A stretch of 64,000 bases of DNA from Actinomadura atramentaria DSM 43919 (GTDB lineage: Bacteria; Actinomycetota; Actinomycetes; Streptosporangiales; Streptosporangiaceae), in NCBI RefSeq assembly GCF_000381885.1, contig NZ_KB907213.1:106151-170150 (forward strand). The letters are read 5' to 3'. Of this stretch, positions 1 to 8,875 are shown piece by piece (the stretch's first letter is position 1; each line of letters opens with the position of its first letter). The notes beneath the pieces are model-generated. The model was not told the DNA's origin. It searched no databases and was given only the letters and a program-made list of their open reading frames with translations. The position numbers and the translations under genes are program-made.

Positions 1-611
1 CCGCCCACGGCACGGAACAGCTCGCGGCCGGTCGCGTCGTCGTACGTACCGCGTACGAGCGGTGCGACCTGCCGATGAAGGTAGGCGACCACGCGAGGCC
101 TGACAGGAACGCCGCCAACGCGTCGGTACATCTGCTCGTAGCGTTCCCGGGCAGCGTGGATTCTCCGGACCTCGGCGGCACCGACGCGGAACGTGCCACG
201 GTGGGAAACGTCCGTGTCATCGGGTGGGTTCTCCCAATCGAAAACCGGCGCGACGGCGGCGGGCCCTCTGAGCAGCTTCGTACGGCCGACGATGTCGGTC
301 CGTTGATCGTCACCGCGCCACAGAGCCGTCGCGCGTGACAGCGCCGATTCGAGCGATGCGTCTGCCGATCCGGCCGCTGCTCGGTCCATGCCGATACTCG
401 CGAGAGTGAGAACTCGTCCGAGGCGTTCGCCGAGGATTTCGCAGATCAGGTCCGGTCCGTCACCTCGGGGAATCGCGCTGTTCCGGACCCAGCGCGCCAC
501 GGACGTGTGGTCGTAGCGCGTCGCGCGGCCGCTGTTCATGCGGCTTGCCAGTCCGGCGTACGACATCCGAGCCTCGCCGAGAAGAGCGTCGAGCAGCAGA
601 TTCGGTTCCAC
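1..611 (-). CDS. Sporulation/differentiation-type transcriptional regulator, N-terminal part (cut by window edge)
   Basis: Reading leftward from a GTG at 611 the frame stays open to position 1, so only the first ~203 residues are present. The start is supported by AGGGGTG 5 nt upstream. The N-terminus (EPNLLLDALLGEARMSYAGL, then an Arg-rich RYDHTSVARWVR stretch and an ICEILGERLGR stretch) matches the helix-turn-helix head of large streptomycete TPR regulators of the NsdA kind, which bind DNA through this head and carry tetratricopeptide repeats further on. The C-terminal repeats are outside the window. The family call rests on the N-terminal pattern; the exact orthologue is unknown. Confidence 0.7.
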   Translation of the reverse strand, partial: MEPNLLLDALLGEARMSYAGLASRMNSGRATRYDHTSVARWVRNSAIPRGDGPDLICEILGERLGRVLTLASIGMDRAAAGSADASLESALSRATALWRGDDQRTDIVGRTKLLRGPAAVAPVFDWENPPDDTDVSHRGTFRVGAAEVRRIHAARERYEQMYRRVGGVPVRPRVVAYLHRQVAPLVRGTYDDATGRELFRAVG

Positions 612-689
612 AACGCACCCCTGTTCATCTCGCGCACGCGCAGTGTAGGAGCATCGTCACCGTAAGCGACAGACTCTCGGCTCAATTGC

Positions 690-706
690 TTCACACCCCG
701 TGTGAA
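690..706. promoter_or_regulatory. Perfect inverted repeat, candidate operator
   Basis: TTCACAC-CCC-GTGTGAA is a perfect 7-bp-arm palindrome in the ~270-bp divergent gap between the regulator gene starting at 611 and the gene starting at 884. The position suits an operator for the neighbouring regulator. No protein is known to bind it. The rest of 612-883 shows no gene I can support. Confidence 0.35.
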
Positions 707-883
707 CGCTGTCCCTCGCAGAGAGCGGTTCACGCCTGTTGGTGACGACATCGCTGCCGACACGCTTGCCGCATGCGGACGTGGCGCACTGGCTGCGGCG
801 CTCGCAAGAAACGCAGGCGGCCTTGCTCGGGCGTGGAGACGCCAGAGGTTTCGGGGCCTCGATCGGCTGTGGAGGTTCGACTC

Positions 884-1228
884 GTGGAGAGAGCGGAGGG
901 CCCGTCCGAGAGGGCCGTCAGGATTGCCGGCGATCCTGTCGTGCGCGGGGTCGTCGGGGAACTGGAGAGGTACGGGGTTCGGCGGGGGGTGCGGGTGTCC
1001 GCTTGGTATGGCGGGGCGACCGGGCGGTGGTGGGCCCTGGTCGGGGAGGGGCTGGTCGAGGCCGGGAATCCCGCTGCGCTTCGTGCGGGTGTCGAGGGGT
1101 TCGTCGACGAGGTCGTGGCTCGGCGGGCTGGGGTGGCTCGGGGTTCGAGGCCGCCGCGTGGGCGTTATCGGCGGTCGCCTGTTCCGGTGGGTCCTCGCCG
1201 GGCGCTCGTGTTCGGGGCGGTCGTGTGA
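884..1228 (+). CDS. Hypothetical protein, 114 aa
   Basis: The GTG at 884 was chosen because GGAGG lies 8 nt upstream (871-875); longer in-frame starts to the left have no such site. The protein has a conserved-looking central block (RVSAWYGGATGRWWALV) followed by a helical stretch and a basic tail. It has no signal peptide or membrane segment. I do not recognise a named domain. Its stop codon overlaps the GTG of the next gene (GTGTGA), so the two are probably translated together. The divergent regulator to the left may control both. Confidence 0.65.
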   Translation: MERAEGPSERAVRIAGDPVVRGVVGELERYGVRRGVRVSAWYGGATGRWWALVGEGLVEAGNPAALRAGVEGFVDEVVARRAGVARGSRPPRGRYRRSPVPVGPRRALVFGAVV

Positions 1229-1575
1229 GTGCGTCGTTGCTGCCTGGGGCTATGGCGTTGGGGGACGTCGTTTCCTATCTGGCTGAACGGGCCGAGTGCG
1301 GGCGGTTCTCGTTGCATGCGCGGGCGCGGCCGGTGGTGGCGTGGCGGGCGGCGCGGCGGGATGTGCCGATCGAGGTCGTGACCGGGTACACGTGCCCGGT
1401 GTGTTCACCGTGCTGGTTCGTGCGCGGGGAGTTGGGCGGCACGGCCGTGGTGTGGAACGTCGAGAGATATGCGGGTGGCGCGACGGTGATGTTCTGCTTC
1501 CGCGAGCGTGAGGCGGGGGAGGTGGACCGGCTGTGGCGGCGCATCTGCGGTGGGGCTCAAGCGGGGGTGCGCTGA
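1225..1575 (+). CDS. Hypothetical protein with CPVC motif, 116 aa
   Basis: The gene starts at a GTG overlapping the stop of the upstream gene by 4 nt, a typical translational coupling. The protein begins MSASLLPGAMALGDVVSYLAER and has a CPVCSPCW stretch near residue 54 that could bind a metal or form a disulfide, then a Trp-rich C-terminus (VDRLWRRICGG). No known domain is recognised. Coupling to the 884 gene suggests the products work together, perhaps with the differentiation-type regulator transcribed the other way. Confidence 0.6.
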   Translation: MSASLLPGAMALGDVVSYLAERAECGRFSLHARARPVVAWRAARRDVPIEVVTGYTCPVCSPCWFVRGELGGTAVVWNVERYAGGATVMFCFREREAGEVDRLWRRICGGAQAGVR

Positions 1576-1680
1576 GTCTGGCGCGGGGAGGGAATTGGCG
1601 GTGGCGCGGAATCGGGGCGGATGAGCGGGATGCTGGTGATGATCTTTGCCGGGTGGGTGGGGTGTGAATGTGGTGGTGCG

Positions 1681-2019
1681 TCAGGCGCTTTTCAGGGGGC
1701 GGCGGACGGCGCGGCGGGTGGCGCGGCGCTGGGCGACGGCGGCGCGGGCCGCGTTGAGGCTTTCGCGGACCTGGGCCGCGCCGCGGGCGGCGGTGGCGCC
1801 GTCGATCTTGCGGCCCGCGTAGACGGCGAGGACTTCGGCCACGGGCGGCGGCGTGTACTCCTCGCGGGGCTGGGGGACGACCGCGGCGACGGGAATGAGC
1901 GGCCGCGCGGGCGCGCTCGGCGGGATTCCCTCCGCGACGCGCTCGGCCGGAACGATAACGAGCGCGAGATGGGCGTGGCACCGGGGGCACTCCGCCCCCG
2001 AATGGGTTTCCGTGCTCAT
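1681..2019 (-). CDS. Small protein with N-terminal CPRCH zinc-ribbon-like motif, 112 aa
   Basis: The predicted product starts MSTETHSGAECPRCHAHLAL, has a Pro-rich middle, and ends in an Arg/Ala-rich helix (ESLNAARAAVAQRRATRRAVRRPLK). One CxxC pair is visible; a second pair needed for a full zinc ribbon is not, so metal binding is uncertain. Earlier in-frame ATGs at 2049 and 2076 are possible, as no strong ribosome site marks any of them. The gene stands alone between convergent and divergent neighbours. Function unknown. Confidence 0.5.
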   Translation of the reverse strand: MSTETHSGAECPRCHAHLALVIVPAERVAEGIPPSAPARPLIPVAAVVPQPREEYTPPPVAEVLAVYAGRKIDGATAARGAAQVRESLNAARAAVAQRRATRRAVRRPLKSA

Positions 2020-2143
2020 ACCCCACATCATTACCCAGGGGTCTGACATTCCATCCGCGCGGCCGGATCGGGCCACTTCGCAGTGGCGTCGCGGATGGGT
2101 TCGCGTGGCCGGTTCGTGATCGGTAAATGGCGCGCGAATCGGA

Positions 2144-3640
2144 TCAGCGGCCGGGCGGCGTCAGCGCGGCGCGCGACGGGGCCGGGTGCGGCCGCCGCGG
2201 CGTCGGGTGGACGTGCCGCGCTCCAGTGACGACCAGGGCGACGAACACCGCGAGCCACAGCGCCGTCCGGACGCCGCACCGCGCGTACCCGAGGCCGTAC
2301 CCGACCGTCACCCACAGCAGCCCGAGCAGCAGCCGCCGCCACGGGTCGCGCTCGGCGCGGCGGCGGGCGCGCAGGGCGCGGTGCCGGAAGTCGCGGGCGA
2401 GCGCGCCGCCGGTCGCGCCGGCGAGCCGCGCGTACAGCTCGGGCAGCCGCGCGTCCGGTGCGGGGTCCGCGCCGCCCGGCCCCGCGCGGCGCGGACCCCG
2501 GCCCCGCCCCGCGTCCCCGGGGCGGGCGCCGCGGACCCCGGCGTCCTCGGCGACGTGGGCCCGCGTCCGCCAGGGGGTGAGGCGCGGGCGTTCGGCGGGG
2601 AACGTGCAGCGGCCCGCCAGCCGCAGGTCGCCGGTCGCGCCGAGGAGGCGGCACCGGGACAGGTCGACGTCGGTGAGCGCGAGGTGCGGGGCGCGGACGT
2701 CGCGCAGGGACAGCACGCGCGCGGGCTCGTCCGGCGGCTCGGCGACGCCCGCGAGGGGCCGGGCGAGCGCGCGGACGTCCAGGCCGCGCCGGAAGGACGC
2801 ACCGGCGGCGTCGAGCGCGGCGGACCGGAGCCGGAAGTCCCCGCCGCCGGACACCGCCGCCCGCCGCGCGGTGATCTGCGGCGCGGCCGCGTGGACGTGC
2901 AGGCCCTCGTGCGCGGTGAGCCCGTCGAGGACGAGCGCGCCGTGCGCGGCGAGCGGCCCGATCCGCGCGTCCCGCCGGAACCGCGAACGGTCCAGCCGCA
3001 GGTTGCGGCCGACCTCGACGCGGCGGAACGACGCGTGCCCGGTGAACCGCGCGCCGCGCAGCGCGAGGTCGCGGCCGAACCGGGCGCGGTCGAACGCGGC
3101 GGCGCCGACGAACGCGGCCCGGTCGAAGCGGGCGTCGGCGTGCCAGGACGTCTCGCCGAACAGGGCGTCGCCGCCGAGGACGGCCCCCTCGAACGACGCG
3201 TGCCGGTGGAACCGCGCGGTGTGGAAGGTGACGTTCCCGCCGAACCGGGCGCCGTGGAACGAGACGTGGCCGAGGAACCGCGCGTCGTAGAAGGACGCGT
3301 GCCCGGCGAACGCCGTCCCGTCGAAGGACGCGTCGCCCTCGAAGCACGCGCCGGTGAACGCGGCCCCGGCGGGCAGGACGGCCCGGTCGAAGCGGGCGCG
3401 GCCGAGGTGCGGGCGGCCGTCCGGCCCGCGCAGTGCCGCCAGGAGCGCGTCGAGGACGGGCGCGGGCACGGCGACGCCGCGCAGGTCGAGGTCGCGGCCG
3501 GGCCGCAGCCCGTCGAGGAGCCGGGCGAACCGGTCGGGCCGCAGGTGGGCGACGCAGCGGCCGGACGGGACGGCGGACCGCCCCGTGCAGCCGTCCACCG
3601 GACAGTGCGGCCAGTCCAGGGTGCTCGCTGAGGCGTTCAC
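2144..3640 (-). CDS. Pentapeptide-repeat membrane protein, 498 aa
   Basis: An N-terminal Cys-rich segment (PHCPVDGCTGR...GRCVAHL) is followed by about 25 pentapeptide-like repeats of the A(D/R/S)F type from roughly residue 80 to 330, which fold as a right-handed quadrilateral beta-helix. The last ~60 residues contain two hydrophobic helices (LLLGLLWVTVGYGLGY and ALWLAVFVALVVTGA), so the solenoid is probably anchored to the membrane. Pentapeptide proteins with C-terminal membrane helices are common in actinomycetes and mostly uncharacterised. The start is a GTG; its ribosome site is weak. A second solenoid protein of similar plan lies at 54459-56072. Confidence 0.8.
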   Translation of the reverse strand: MNASASTLDWPHCPVDGCTGRSAVPSGRCVAHLRPDRFARLLDGLRPGRDLDLRGVAVPAPVLDALLAALRGPDGRPHLGRARFDRAVLPAGAAFTGACFEGDASFDGTAFAGHASFYDARFLGHVSFHGARFGGNVTFHTARFHRHASFEGAVLGGDALFGETSWHADARFDRAAFVGAAAFDRARFGRDLALRGARFTGHASFRRVEVGRNLRLDRSRFRRDARIGPLAAHGALVLDGLTAHEGLHVHAAAPQITARRAAVSGGGDFRLRSAALDAAGASFRRGLDVRALARPLAGVAEPPDEPARVLSLRDVRAPHLALTDVDLSRCRLLGATGDLRLAGRCTFPAERPRLTPWRTRAHVAEDAGVRGARPGDAGRGRGPRRAGPGGADPAPDARLPELYARLAGATGGALARDFRHRALRARRRAERDPWRRLLLGLLWVTVGYGLGYARCGVRTALWLAVFVALVVTGARHVHPTPRRPHPAPSRAALTPPGR

Positions 3641-3800
3641 GCTGCCCGTTCTACCAAGGTGCGGGCTCGCCCGGAATCTGTCTGTTGGGACAGGTCGATG
3701 ATGCCCTGTCGCCGAATGTCATTCCATGAGCCCGAAATCGAGTGATCAGTGGGAACCGGGGGCATGATCGACGTGTCTGACACTTCGCCGAAACACTGCC

Positions 3801-3822
3801 GTTCCGCTGCTGTTCACCTCGG
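3801..3822 (+). promoter_or_regulatory. PHO-box-like pair of 11-nt direct repeats upstream of ppk1
   Basis: GTTCCGCTGCT and GTTCACCTCGG lie end to end, 17 nt before the ppk1 start. Streptomycete PhoP binds pairs of 11-nt direct repeats with consensus near GTTCAYYYRSG, and ppk is a known PhoP target there. The second unit fits the consensus well and the first fits it partly. Phosphate-starvation control of ppk1 is therefore likely but not proved. Confidence 0.45.
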
Positions 3823-3839
3823 ACAGGGACGATTGCGTC

Positions 3840-5924
3840 ATGACCGTAAACCCGGACCCCCTCCCGCGCGACGCGGACGCGCTGCCCGACGACAGGTTCC
3901 TCGACCGGGAGGAGAGCTGGCTCCGGTTCAACCAGCGCGTGCTGGAGCTGGCCGAGGACCCGGACCTGCCCCTCCTCGAACGCGTCCGCTTCCTGTCGAT
4001 CTTCGCGAGCAACCTCGACGAGTTCTTCATGGTCCGCGTCGCGGGGCTCGCGCGGCGCATGGCGACCGGCCTGGCCGTCCAGTCCGCCAGCGGGCGGCAG
4101 CCGCGCGAGGTCCTGGAGCGCACGGCCGCCGTCGCGCACCGGCTGATGCTGCGGCACGCGGCCTGCTTCCACGACGACGTGTGCCCGGCGCTCGCGGGCG
4201 AGGGCATCGCGATCCTGCGCTGGGACGAGCTGTCGGAGACCGAGCGGGAGCGGCTGCGGCGCTACTTCCGCGACCGCGTGTACCCGGTGCTGACGCCCCT
4301 CGTCGTGGACTCGGCGCATCCGTTCCCGTACATCTCGGGGCTGTCGCTGAACCTGGCGGTGATCGTCCGCGATCCGGACACGGACGCGACGATGTTCGCG
4401 CGGGTGAAGGTCCCGCCCGTCCTGCCGCGCTTCGTGGAGGCGTCCGCCGACCGGTACACGCCGCTGGAGGACGTCATCGCCGCCCATCTCGGGCAGCTCT
4501 TCACCGGTATGCAGGTCGTGGAGCACCACGCGTTCCGGGTTACGCGGAACCAGGACCTTGAGATCGACGAGGACATCAGCGAAGGGCTGTTGCAGGCGCT
4601 CGAACGCGAGTTGCTGCGCCGCCGGTTCGGGCCCGTGGTGCGGTTGGAGGTCGAGCGGTCGATCTCGCCGGGTGTGCTTGATCTGCTCACCACGGAACTC
4701 GGCATTGACGAGCAGCAGATCTACCGCGTCCCCGGGCCGCTCGACCTCGCCGGACTCGGCGCGGTCGCGGATCTGGACCGGCCCGAGTTGAAGTACCCGC
4801 CGTTCGTCCCGTCCAAGGAGGCGCTGCCCGCGGACGCGAGCATCTTCGCGGCGATCCGCGAGCGGGACGTGCTCGTCCACCACCCGTACGACTCGTTCGC
4901 GACGACCGTCCAGCGGCTCATCGAGGACGCGGCGATCGACCCGCGCGTCCTGGCGATCAAGCAGACGCTGTACCGGACCAGCGGCGATTCGCCCATCGTG
5001 GACGCGCTCATCGAGGCGGCCGAGGCGGGCAAGCAGGTCGTCGTGGTCGTGGAGCTGAAGGCCCGCTTCGACGAGCGCGCGAACATCGCGTGGGCGCGGA
5101 AGCTGGAGAAGGCGGGCTGCCACGTCGTGTACGGGTTCGTCGGGCTGAAGACGCACTGCAAGCTCGCGCTCGTCGTCCGGCAGGACGCGGACGGGACGCT
5201 GCGCCGCTACTGCCACATCGGCACCGGCAACTACCACCCGAAGACCGCCCGGCTGTACGAGGACCTGGGGATACTCACCGCCGCGCCGGAGGTCGGCGAG
5301 GACGTCAGCGCGCTGTTCAACCATCTGACGGGCTACTCGCGGCAGACGTCGTACCACCGGTTGCTCGTCGCGCCGCAGAGCGTCCGGTCCGGACTCGTGC
5401 AGCGCGTGGAGCGGGAGATCGCGCACCACCGCGCCGGGCGGCCCGCGCGCATCCGGGTGAAGTGCAACTCGCTCGTGGACGAGGTGCTGATCGACGCGCT
5501 GTACCGGGCGTCGAGCGCGGGCGTGCCGGTGGACGTCTGGGTGCGCGGGATCTGCGCGCTGCGGCCCGGATTGCCGGGACTGTCGGAGACGATCCGCGTC
5601 CGCAGCGTCCTCGGCCGCTTCCTGGAGCACTCGCGGATCTTCGCGTTCGAGCACGGCGGCGACCCGGAGGTCTGGATCGGCAGCGCCGACCTCATGCACC
5701 GCAACCTCGACCGGCGGGTGGAGGCGCTGGTCACGGTCGTGGAGCCCGCGCAGCGCGCGTCGCTGGTCGAGCTGTTCGACCTCGCGATGGACGACGGCGC
5801 CGCGGCCTGGCGCCTCGCCGCGGACGGGACCTGGACGCGGGCGGTCGCGCCCCCCGGTGAGACACTTCTGGACGTCCAGACGCACCTGATCAAGAGCCGC
5901 CGTTGGAGAACCGTCGATGGATGA
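3840..5924 (+). CDS. ppk1: Polyphosphate kinase 1
   Basis: Ppk1 reversibly transfers the gamma-phosphate of ATP to inorganic polyphosphate chains. The 694-aa protein has the full family layout: the N-terminal domain with [11 protein letters not shown] near residue 60, the head domain, and two C-terminal phospholipase-D-like domains. The autophosphorylated histidine sits in [14 protein letters not shown] at about residue 459, and the second conserved histidine in [12 protein letters not shown] at about residue 620. The next gene overlaps its end by 8 nt, so the two form one transcription unit. The PHO-box-like repeat just upstream suggests induction when phosphate is low. Confidence 0.97.
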   Translation: MTVNPDPLPRDADALPDDRFLDREESWLRFNQRVLELAEDPDLPLLERVRFLSIFASNLDEFFMVRVAGLARRMATGLAVQSASGRQPREVLERTAAVAHRLMLRHAACFHDDVCPALAGEGIAILRWDELSETERERLRRYFRDRVYPVLTPLVVDSAHPFPYISGLSLNLAVIVRDPDTDATMFARVKVPPVLPRFVEASADRYTPLEDVIAAHLGQLFTGMQVVEHHAFRVTRNQDLEIDEDISEGLLQALERELLRRRFGPVVRLEVERSISPGVLDLLTTELGIDEQQIYRVPGPLDLAGLGAVADLDRPELKYPPFVPSKEALPADASIFAAIRERDVLVHHPYDSFATTVQRLIEDAAIDPRVLAIKQTLYRTSGDSPIVDALIEAAEAGKQVVVVVELKARFDERANIAWARKLEKAGCHVVYGFVGLKTHCKLALVVRQDADGTLRRYCHIGTGNYHPKTARLYEDLGILTAAPEVGEDVSALFNHLTGYSRQTSYHRLLVAPQSVRSGLVQRVEREIAHHRAGRPARIRVKCNSLVDEVLIDALYRASSAGVPVDVWVRGICALRPGLPGLSETIRVRSVLGRFLEHSRIFAFEHGGDPEVWIGSADLMHRNLDRRVEALVTVVEPAQRASLVELFDLAMDDGAAAWRLAADGTWTRAVAPPGETLLDVQTHLIKSRRWRTVDG

Positions 5925-6873
5925 GATCCGCGCCGCGGGCGTGGTCCTGTGGCGGGCCGGGCCGGACGGCGTGGAGATCGCCGTCGCGCACCGGCCTTAC
6001 TACGACGACTGGTCGTTCCCCAAGGGCAAGGTCGAGGACGGGGAGCACGTCGTCGTCGCGGCGGTCCGCGAGACCGTCGAGGAGACCGGCGTGACGCCGC
6101 ACCTTGGCCGCCGCCTCACGACCTGCCGGTACACCGTGCGCGGGCGGCCGAAGCGGGTGGACTACTGGGCGGCGGAGGCGGACGGGGCCGCGTTCGCCGC
6201 CAACGACGAGGTCGACGCGCTCGACTGGCTGCCGCCCGCCGAGGCCGAGCGGCGGCTGAGCTACCCGGCGGACGCGGCGCTGCTGCGCGAGTTCACGGCC
6301 GGGCCCGCGCGGACGGTGCCGCTGGTGATCGTCCGGCACGGCTCGGCGGGCGACAAGCGGACGTGGCGCGGCGCGGACGAGCTGCGGCCGCTGGACGAGC
6401 GCGGCCGCGCCGAGGCGGTCGCGCTGGCCGATCCGCTGGCGGCGTTCCTGCCGCCGCCGATCCCGACACCGGGCGTCCCACCGGGCGCACCGGGCGGGCT
6501 GCCGGAGGGGGCCGCGCCGGGTGCGGGCGGTGGGGTGCGGGTCGTCAGCTCCGCGACGGCGCGGTGCGTGGAGACCCTGCTGCCGTTCGCGCGGCGGACC
6601 GGGGCGTCGATCACCACCGATCCCGTGGTGACGGTCGGGTCCGGGGACGCCGAGACCGGCGCGGCGCTGCTCGTGCGGCTCGCGGACGCGCGGCGGCCCG
6701 CCGTCGTCTGCACGCACGGCGAGCTGCTGACCGGGATGCTGCCCGGCCTGTGCGCCGCGCTCGGCGTGCCGCCGCCGCAGGACCCGGCGCTGGTGAAGGG
6801 CGGGTTCTGGGTCGTCCACCTCGACGCGGCGAGCGGCGGGGCGGTCGGGCTGGAGCGGCACGCCGGCCGCTAG
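5917..6873 (+). CDS. mutT1: Nudix hydrolase / histidine phosphatase fusion (MutT1-like)
   Basis: The 318-aa protein has an N-terminal Nudix domain (box from Gly37 to Gly58 with E43, R51, E52, E55 and E56 in place) and a C-terminal histidine-phosphatase domain starting with VIVRHG near residue 140. Mycobacterial MutT1 has this layout and cleans 8-oxo-dGTP/GTP and diadenosine polyphosphates. A Pro/Gly-rich loop of ~30 residues (near 180-210) interrupts the phosphatase part and is probably disordered. It overlaps ppk1 by 8 nt, a neighbourhood also found in mycobacteria. Its 3' end overlaps the convergent CHAD gene by 4 nt. Confidence 0.9.
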   Translation: MDEIRAAGVVLWRAGPDGVEIAVAHRPYYDDWSFPKGKVEDGEHVVVAAVRETVEETGVTPHLGRRLTTCRYTVRGRPKRVDYWAAEADGAAFAANDEVDALDWLPPAEAERRLSYPADAALLREFTAGPARTVPLVIVRHGSAGDKRTWRGADELRPLDERGRAEAVALADPLAAFLPPPIPTPGVPPGAPGGLPEGAAPGAGGGVRVVSSATARCVETLLPFARRTGASITTDPVVTVGSGDAETGAALLVRLADARRPAVVCTHGELLTGMLPGLCAALGVPPPQDPALVKGGFWVVHLDAASGGAVGLERHAGR

Positions 6874-8729
6874 GGGACGTGCGGGCGGTGCGCCCAGGCC
6901 TTCACGAACCGCTTCCTGGCCTTTTCGGCGCGGCGTTCCTCCGCGCCGTAGAGGACGCCCAGCTCGAACGCGCGCTCGGGCGTTCCGGTGAGTGCCAGGG
7001 CGCGCAGGCGCTCGCGCGCGCCGACCGCGTCCTGGTGTTCGCCGAGGACGGTCTGGAAGCGCAGCGCCGCCTTGCCCGCGCGGCGCGCGGTGCGGCGGTC
7101 GGCGGCGTCGCCGACGTCCTTGGCCGGTTCCGTGGCGTAACGGACGCGTTTGGCGGCTTTGCGGAGTTCGTGGAGGGCCGCGTCGCGGGTCGTCGCGTCG
7201 GGGGCGGCGGCCAGGGCGGCGTGGCGGCGCTCCAGGCGTCGCCAGGCCCGGCGGACGGCGCGGTGCAGCTCGGTCGCGGCGGGTCTCGTCGCGGCGGGGC
7301 CGAGCGGGGGGTTCGCGTGGAGGGCGTCGAGGGCGTCCAGCAGGGCGAAGTAGCGGGGGGAGCCGAGGGCGTCGTTCAGGTGTTGGCGGGCGTCCGTCGC
7401 GGCCTGGGCGAAATCGGCGGCGTCCGCCAGGTGGGCGGTGAGGACGTCCAGGTCGCGGACGTCGCCCAGGACGGCCGCGAGCCAGCGCAGCTCGCCGCGC
7501 AGCGGCCCCACACGGGCGCGGTCGAACACGTCGGCGGACGTCGCCAGGACGCTGCGGATTCGCCGCGTCGCGACGCGCATCCGGTGGACGCCCTCGACGT
7601 CCCCGAGCCGCGCGGACGGGTCGTGCAGCAGCAGACTGTCCACCTGGGCCGCGAGGTAGGCGAGAAGCGCGTCGCCCGCCTGGTCGTTGCCCGCGCGGGT
7701 TTCGGCACGGGCTTCGGCACGGGCCTTCGCGGCGGCGGACGGGACGATCCGGTCGCGCAGCACCCGCGCGAGCTTGGACGGCGACTCGCCCGGCCGCGCC
7801 CCGGCGGCGCGCAGCACGGCGCTCGTCGCGTCGATGAGTTTCGGGCCGCCGTCGACCAGCTCGACCTCGATCTCCCGCCACGCGACGGCCGTGTCCGGGC
7901 CGGGCGCGGCGGCGGGCGGGAGCGCCCGGGCGTGGACGGCGTCGTCGGCGACCTCGGCCAGGACGCCGCCCGCAGCGTCCAGCAGCAGCCGCGTCGTGCG
8001 CTCGGTGTCGATCGTGGCGACGGGCAGCAGCGGCGCTCCCCGCGTCCACGCGCCCGCGAGCGCGACGGCCGCCGCGGGCGGCTCCCCGAACCCGGCGGCC
8101 GCGAACCCGGCGAACCCGGCGAACCCGGCGAGGCCGCCCGGCGCGGCCTGCGCGGGCGCGCTCTCGGGCGTATCGGCGACGTCCGGCGCGGGCGCGCTGT
8201 CCGGCGCATCGGCGGCGTCCGCGCTACCCGGCACGGTCGGTGTGCTCGGCGCGGGCGTGGGCGCGGGCGCGGTAGGCGTGCTCGGCGCGGGCGGCGCGGG
8301 CGGCGCGGGCGGCGCGGGCGGCGCGGGCGGCGCGGGCGGCGCGGGCGGCGCGGGCGGCGCGGGCGGCGCGGGCGGCGCGGCGGGGTCGCCCTGCGCGGTG
8401 CCGCCCCGCGGGGTCGCGGCGTCCGGCGCGTTCGGGGGCGCCGGGGTGGGTGGCGGCGGGGTTTGCAGGGGGAACCGGAGTTCCACTCGGGCGCCCTCGT
8501 GTTTGGGGAGTTTGATGTGCCAGCCCGCGTCGGCGCCGCCGGTGCGGCGGCGGAGGGTCGCGCCCGCCGCGGCGAGGCGCAGGTCGGCGGTGTCGTAGTA
8601 GACGGCGCTCAGCAGCGCGCCCGCCGGTTCGGAGACGGCCGCGGCCCCGGCCGCCGCCGACAGGTCCGGCAGGGCGAAATCCGGCCCGGCCTCGTGTTTG
8701 GACTCGATCTCGGTGTGCCGGTCGGGCAT
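6870..8729 (-). CDS. CYTH-CHAD domain protein with Pro/Ala-rich insert
   Basis: The CYTH (triphosphate tunnel) domain begins with the ExExK signature E7-I-E9-S-K11, and the CHAD helical domain (many His and Arg, e.g. GVHRMRVATRRIRSVL) fills the C-terminal half. CHAD domains bind polyphosphate granules, which fits the ppk1 neighbour. The start at 8729 is preceded by GGAGGG. Between the first CYTH strands and the rest lies an insert of more than 100 residues made of PPA triplets, Ala/Pro/Asp-rich sequence and a GFAGFAGF repeat. The insert separates parts of one domain, so it should loop out if the tunnel still folds. 619 aa in total. Confidence 0.88.
   Translation of the reverse strand: MPDRHTEIESKHEAGPDFALPDLSAAAGAAAVSEPAGALLSAVYYDTADLRLAAAGATLRRRTGGADAGWHIKLPKHEGARVELRFPLQTPPPPTPAPPNAPDAATPRGGTAQGDPAAPPAPPAPPAPPAPPAPPAPPAPPAPPAPPAPSTPTAPAPTPAPSTPTVPGSADAADAPDSAPAPDVADTPESAPAQAAPGGLAGFAGFAGFAAAGFGEPPAAAVALAGAWTRGAPLLPVATIDTERTTRLLLDAAGGVLAEVADDAVHARALPPAAAPGPDTAVAWREIEVELVDGGPKLIDATSAVLRAAGARPGESPSKLARVLRDRIVPSAAAKARAEARAETRAGNDQAGDALLAYLAAQVDSLLLHDPSARLGDVEGVHRMRVATRRIRSVLATSADVFDRARVGPLRGELRWLAAVLGDVRDLDVLTAHLADAADFAQAATDARQHLNDALGSPRYFALLDALDALHANPPLGPAATRPAATELHRAVRRAWRRLERRHAALAAAPDATTRDAALHELRKAAKRVRYATEPAKDVGDAADRRTARRAGKAALRFQTVLGEHQDAVGARERLRALALTGTPERAFELGVLYGAEERRAEKARKRFVKAWAHRPHVP
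8284..8380. repeat. Tandem 9-bp repeat, ten perfect copies plus a partial one
   Basis: GGCGCGGGC is repeated ten times without a mismatch from 8284 to 8373, then seven bases of an eleventh copy follow. Read on the minus strand it encodes (Pro-Pro-Ala)n inside the CYTH-CHAD protein. Copy-number change would alter the linker by three residues at a time and keep the frame. The lack of synonymous differences between copies suggests recent expansion. Confidence 0.95.
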
Positions 8730-8875
8730 GGCGTCCCTCCTCGGGTCGGCCGTCCGGGCCGCCTTCCAGCGTCGCACGGAGACCGCCGTCCGGCCAGGGC
8801 GCGCGGCGGGTAACGCGTGCCACTCCCGGCGGTGGGGGGTTGACCGGAGCGCCGTCGCGCGGAATTAATGACGTC

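Noticed and set aside
2186..3631. Long open frame on the plus strand opposite the pentapeptide gene
   Set aside because: Arg/Gly/Pro-rich translation with no family signal; antisense shadow caused by high third-position GC.
3651..5885. 744-residue open frame antisense to ppk1
   Set aside because: The plus-strand frame is unmistakably Ppk1; the antisense translation is Arg/Asp/Val-rich noise.
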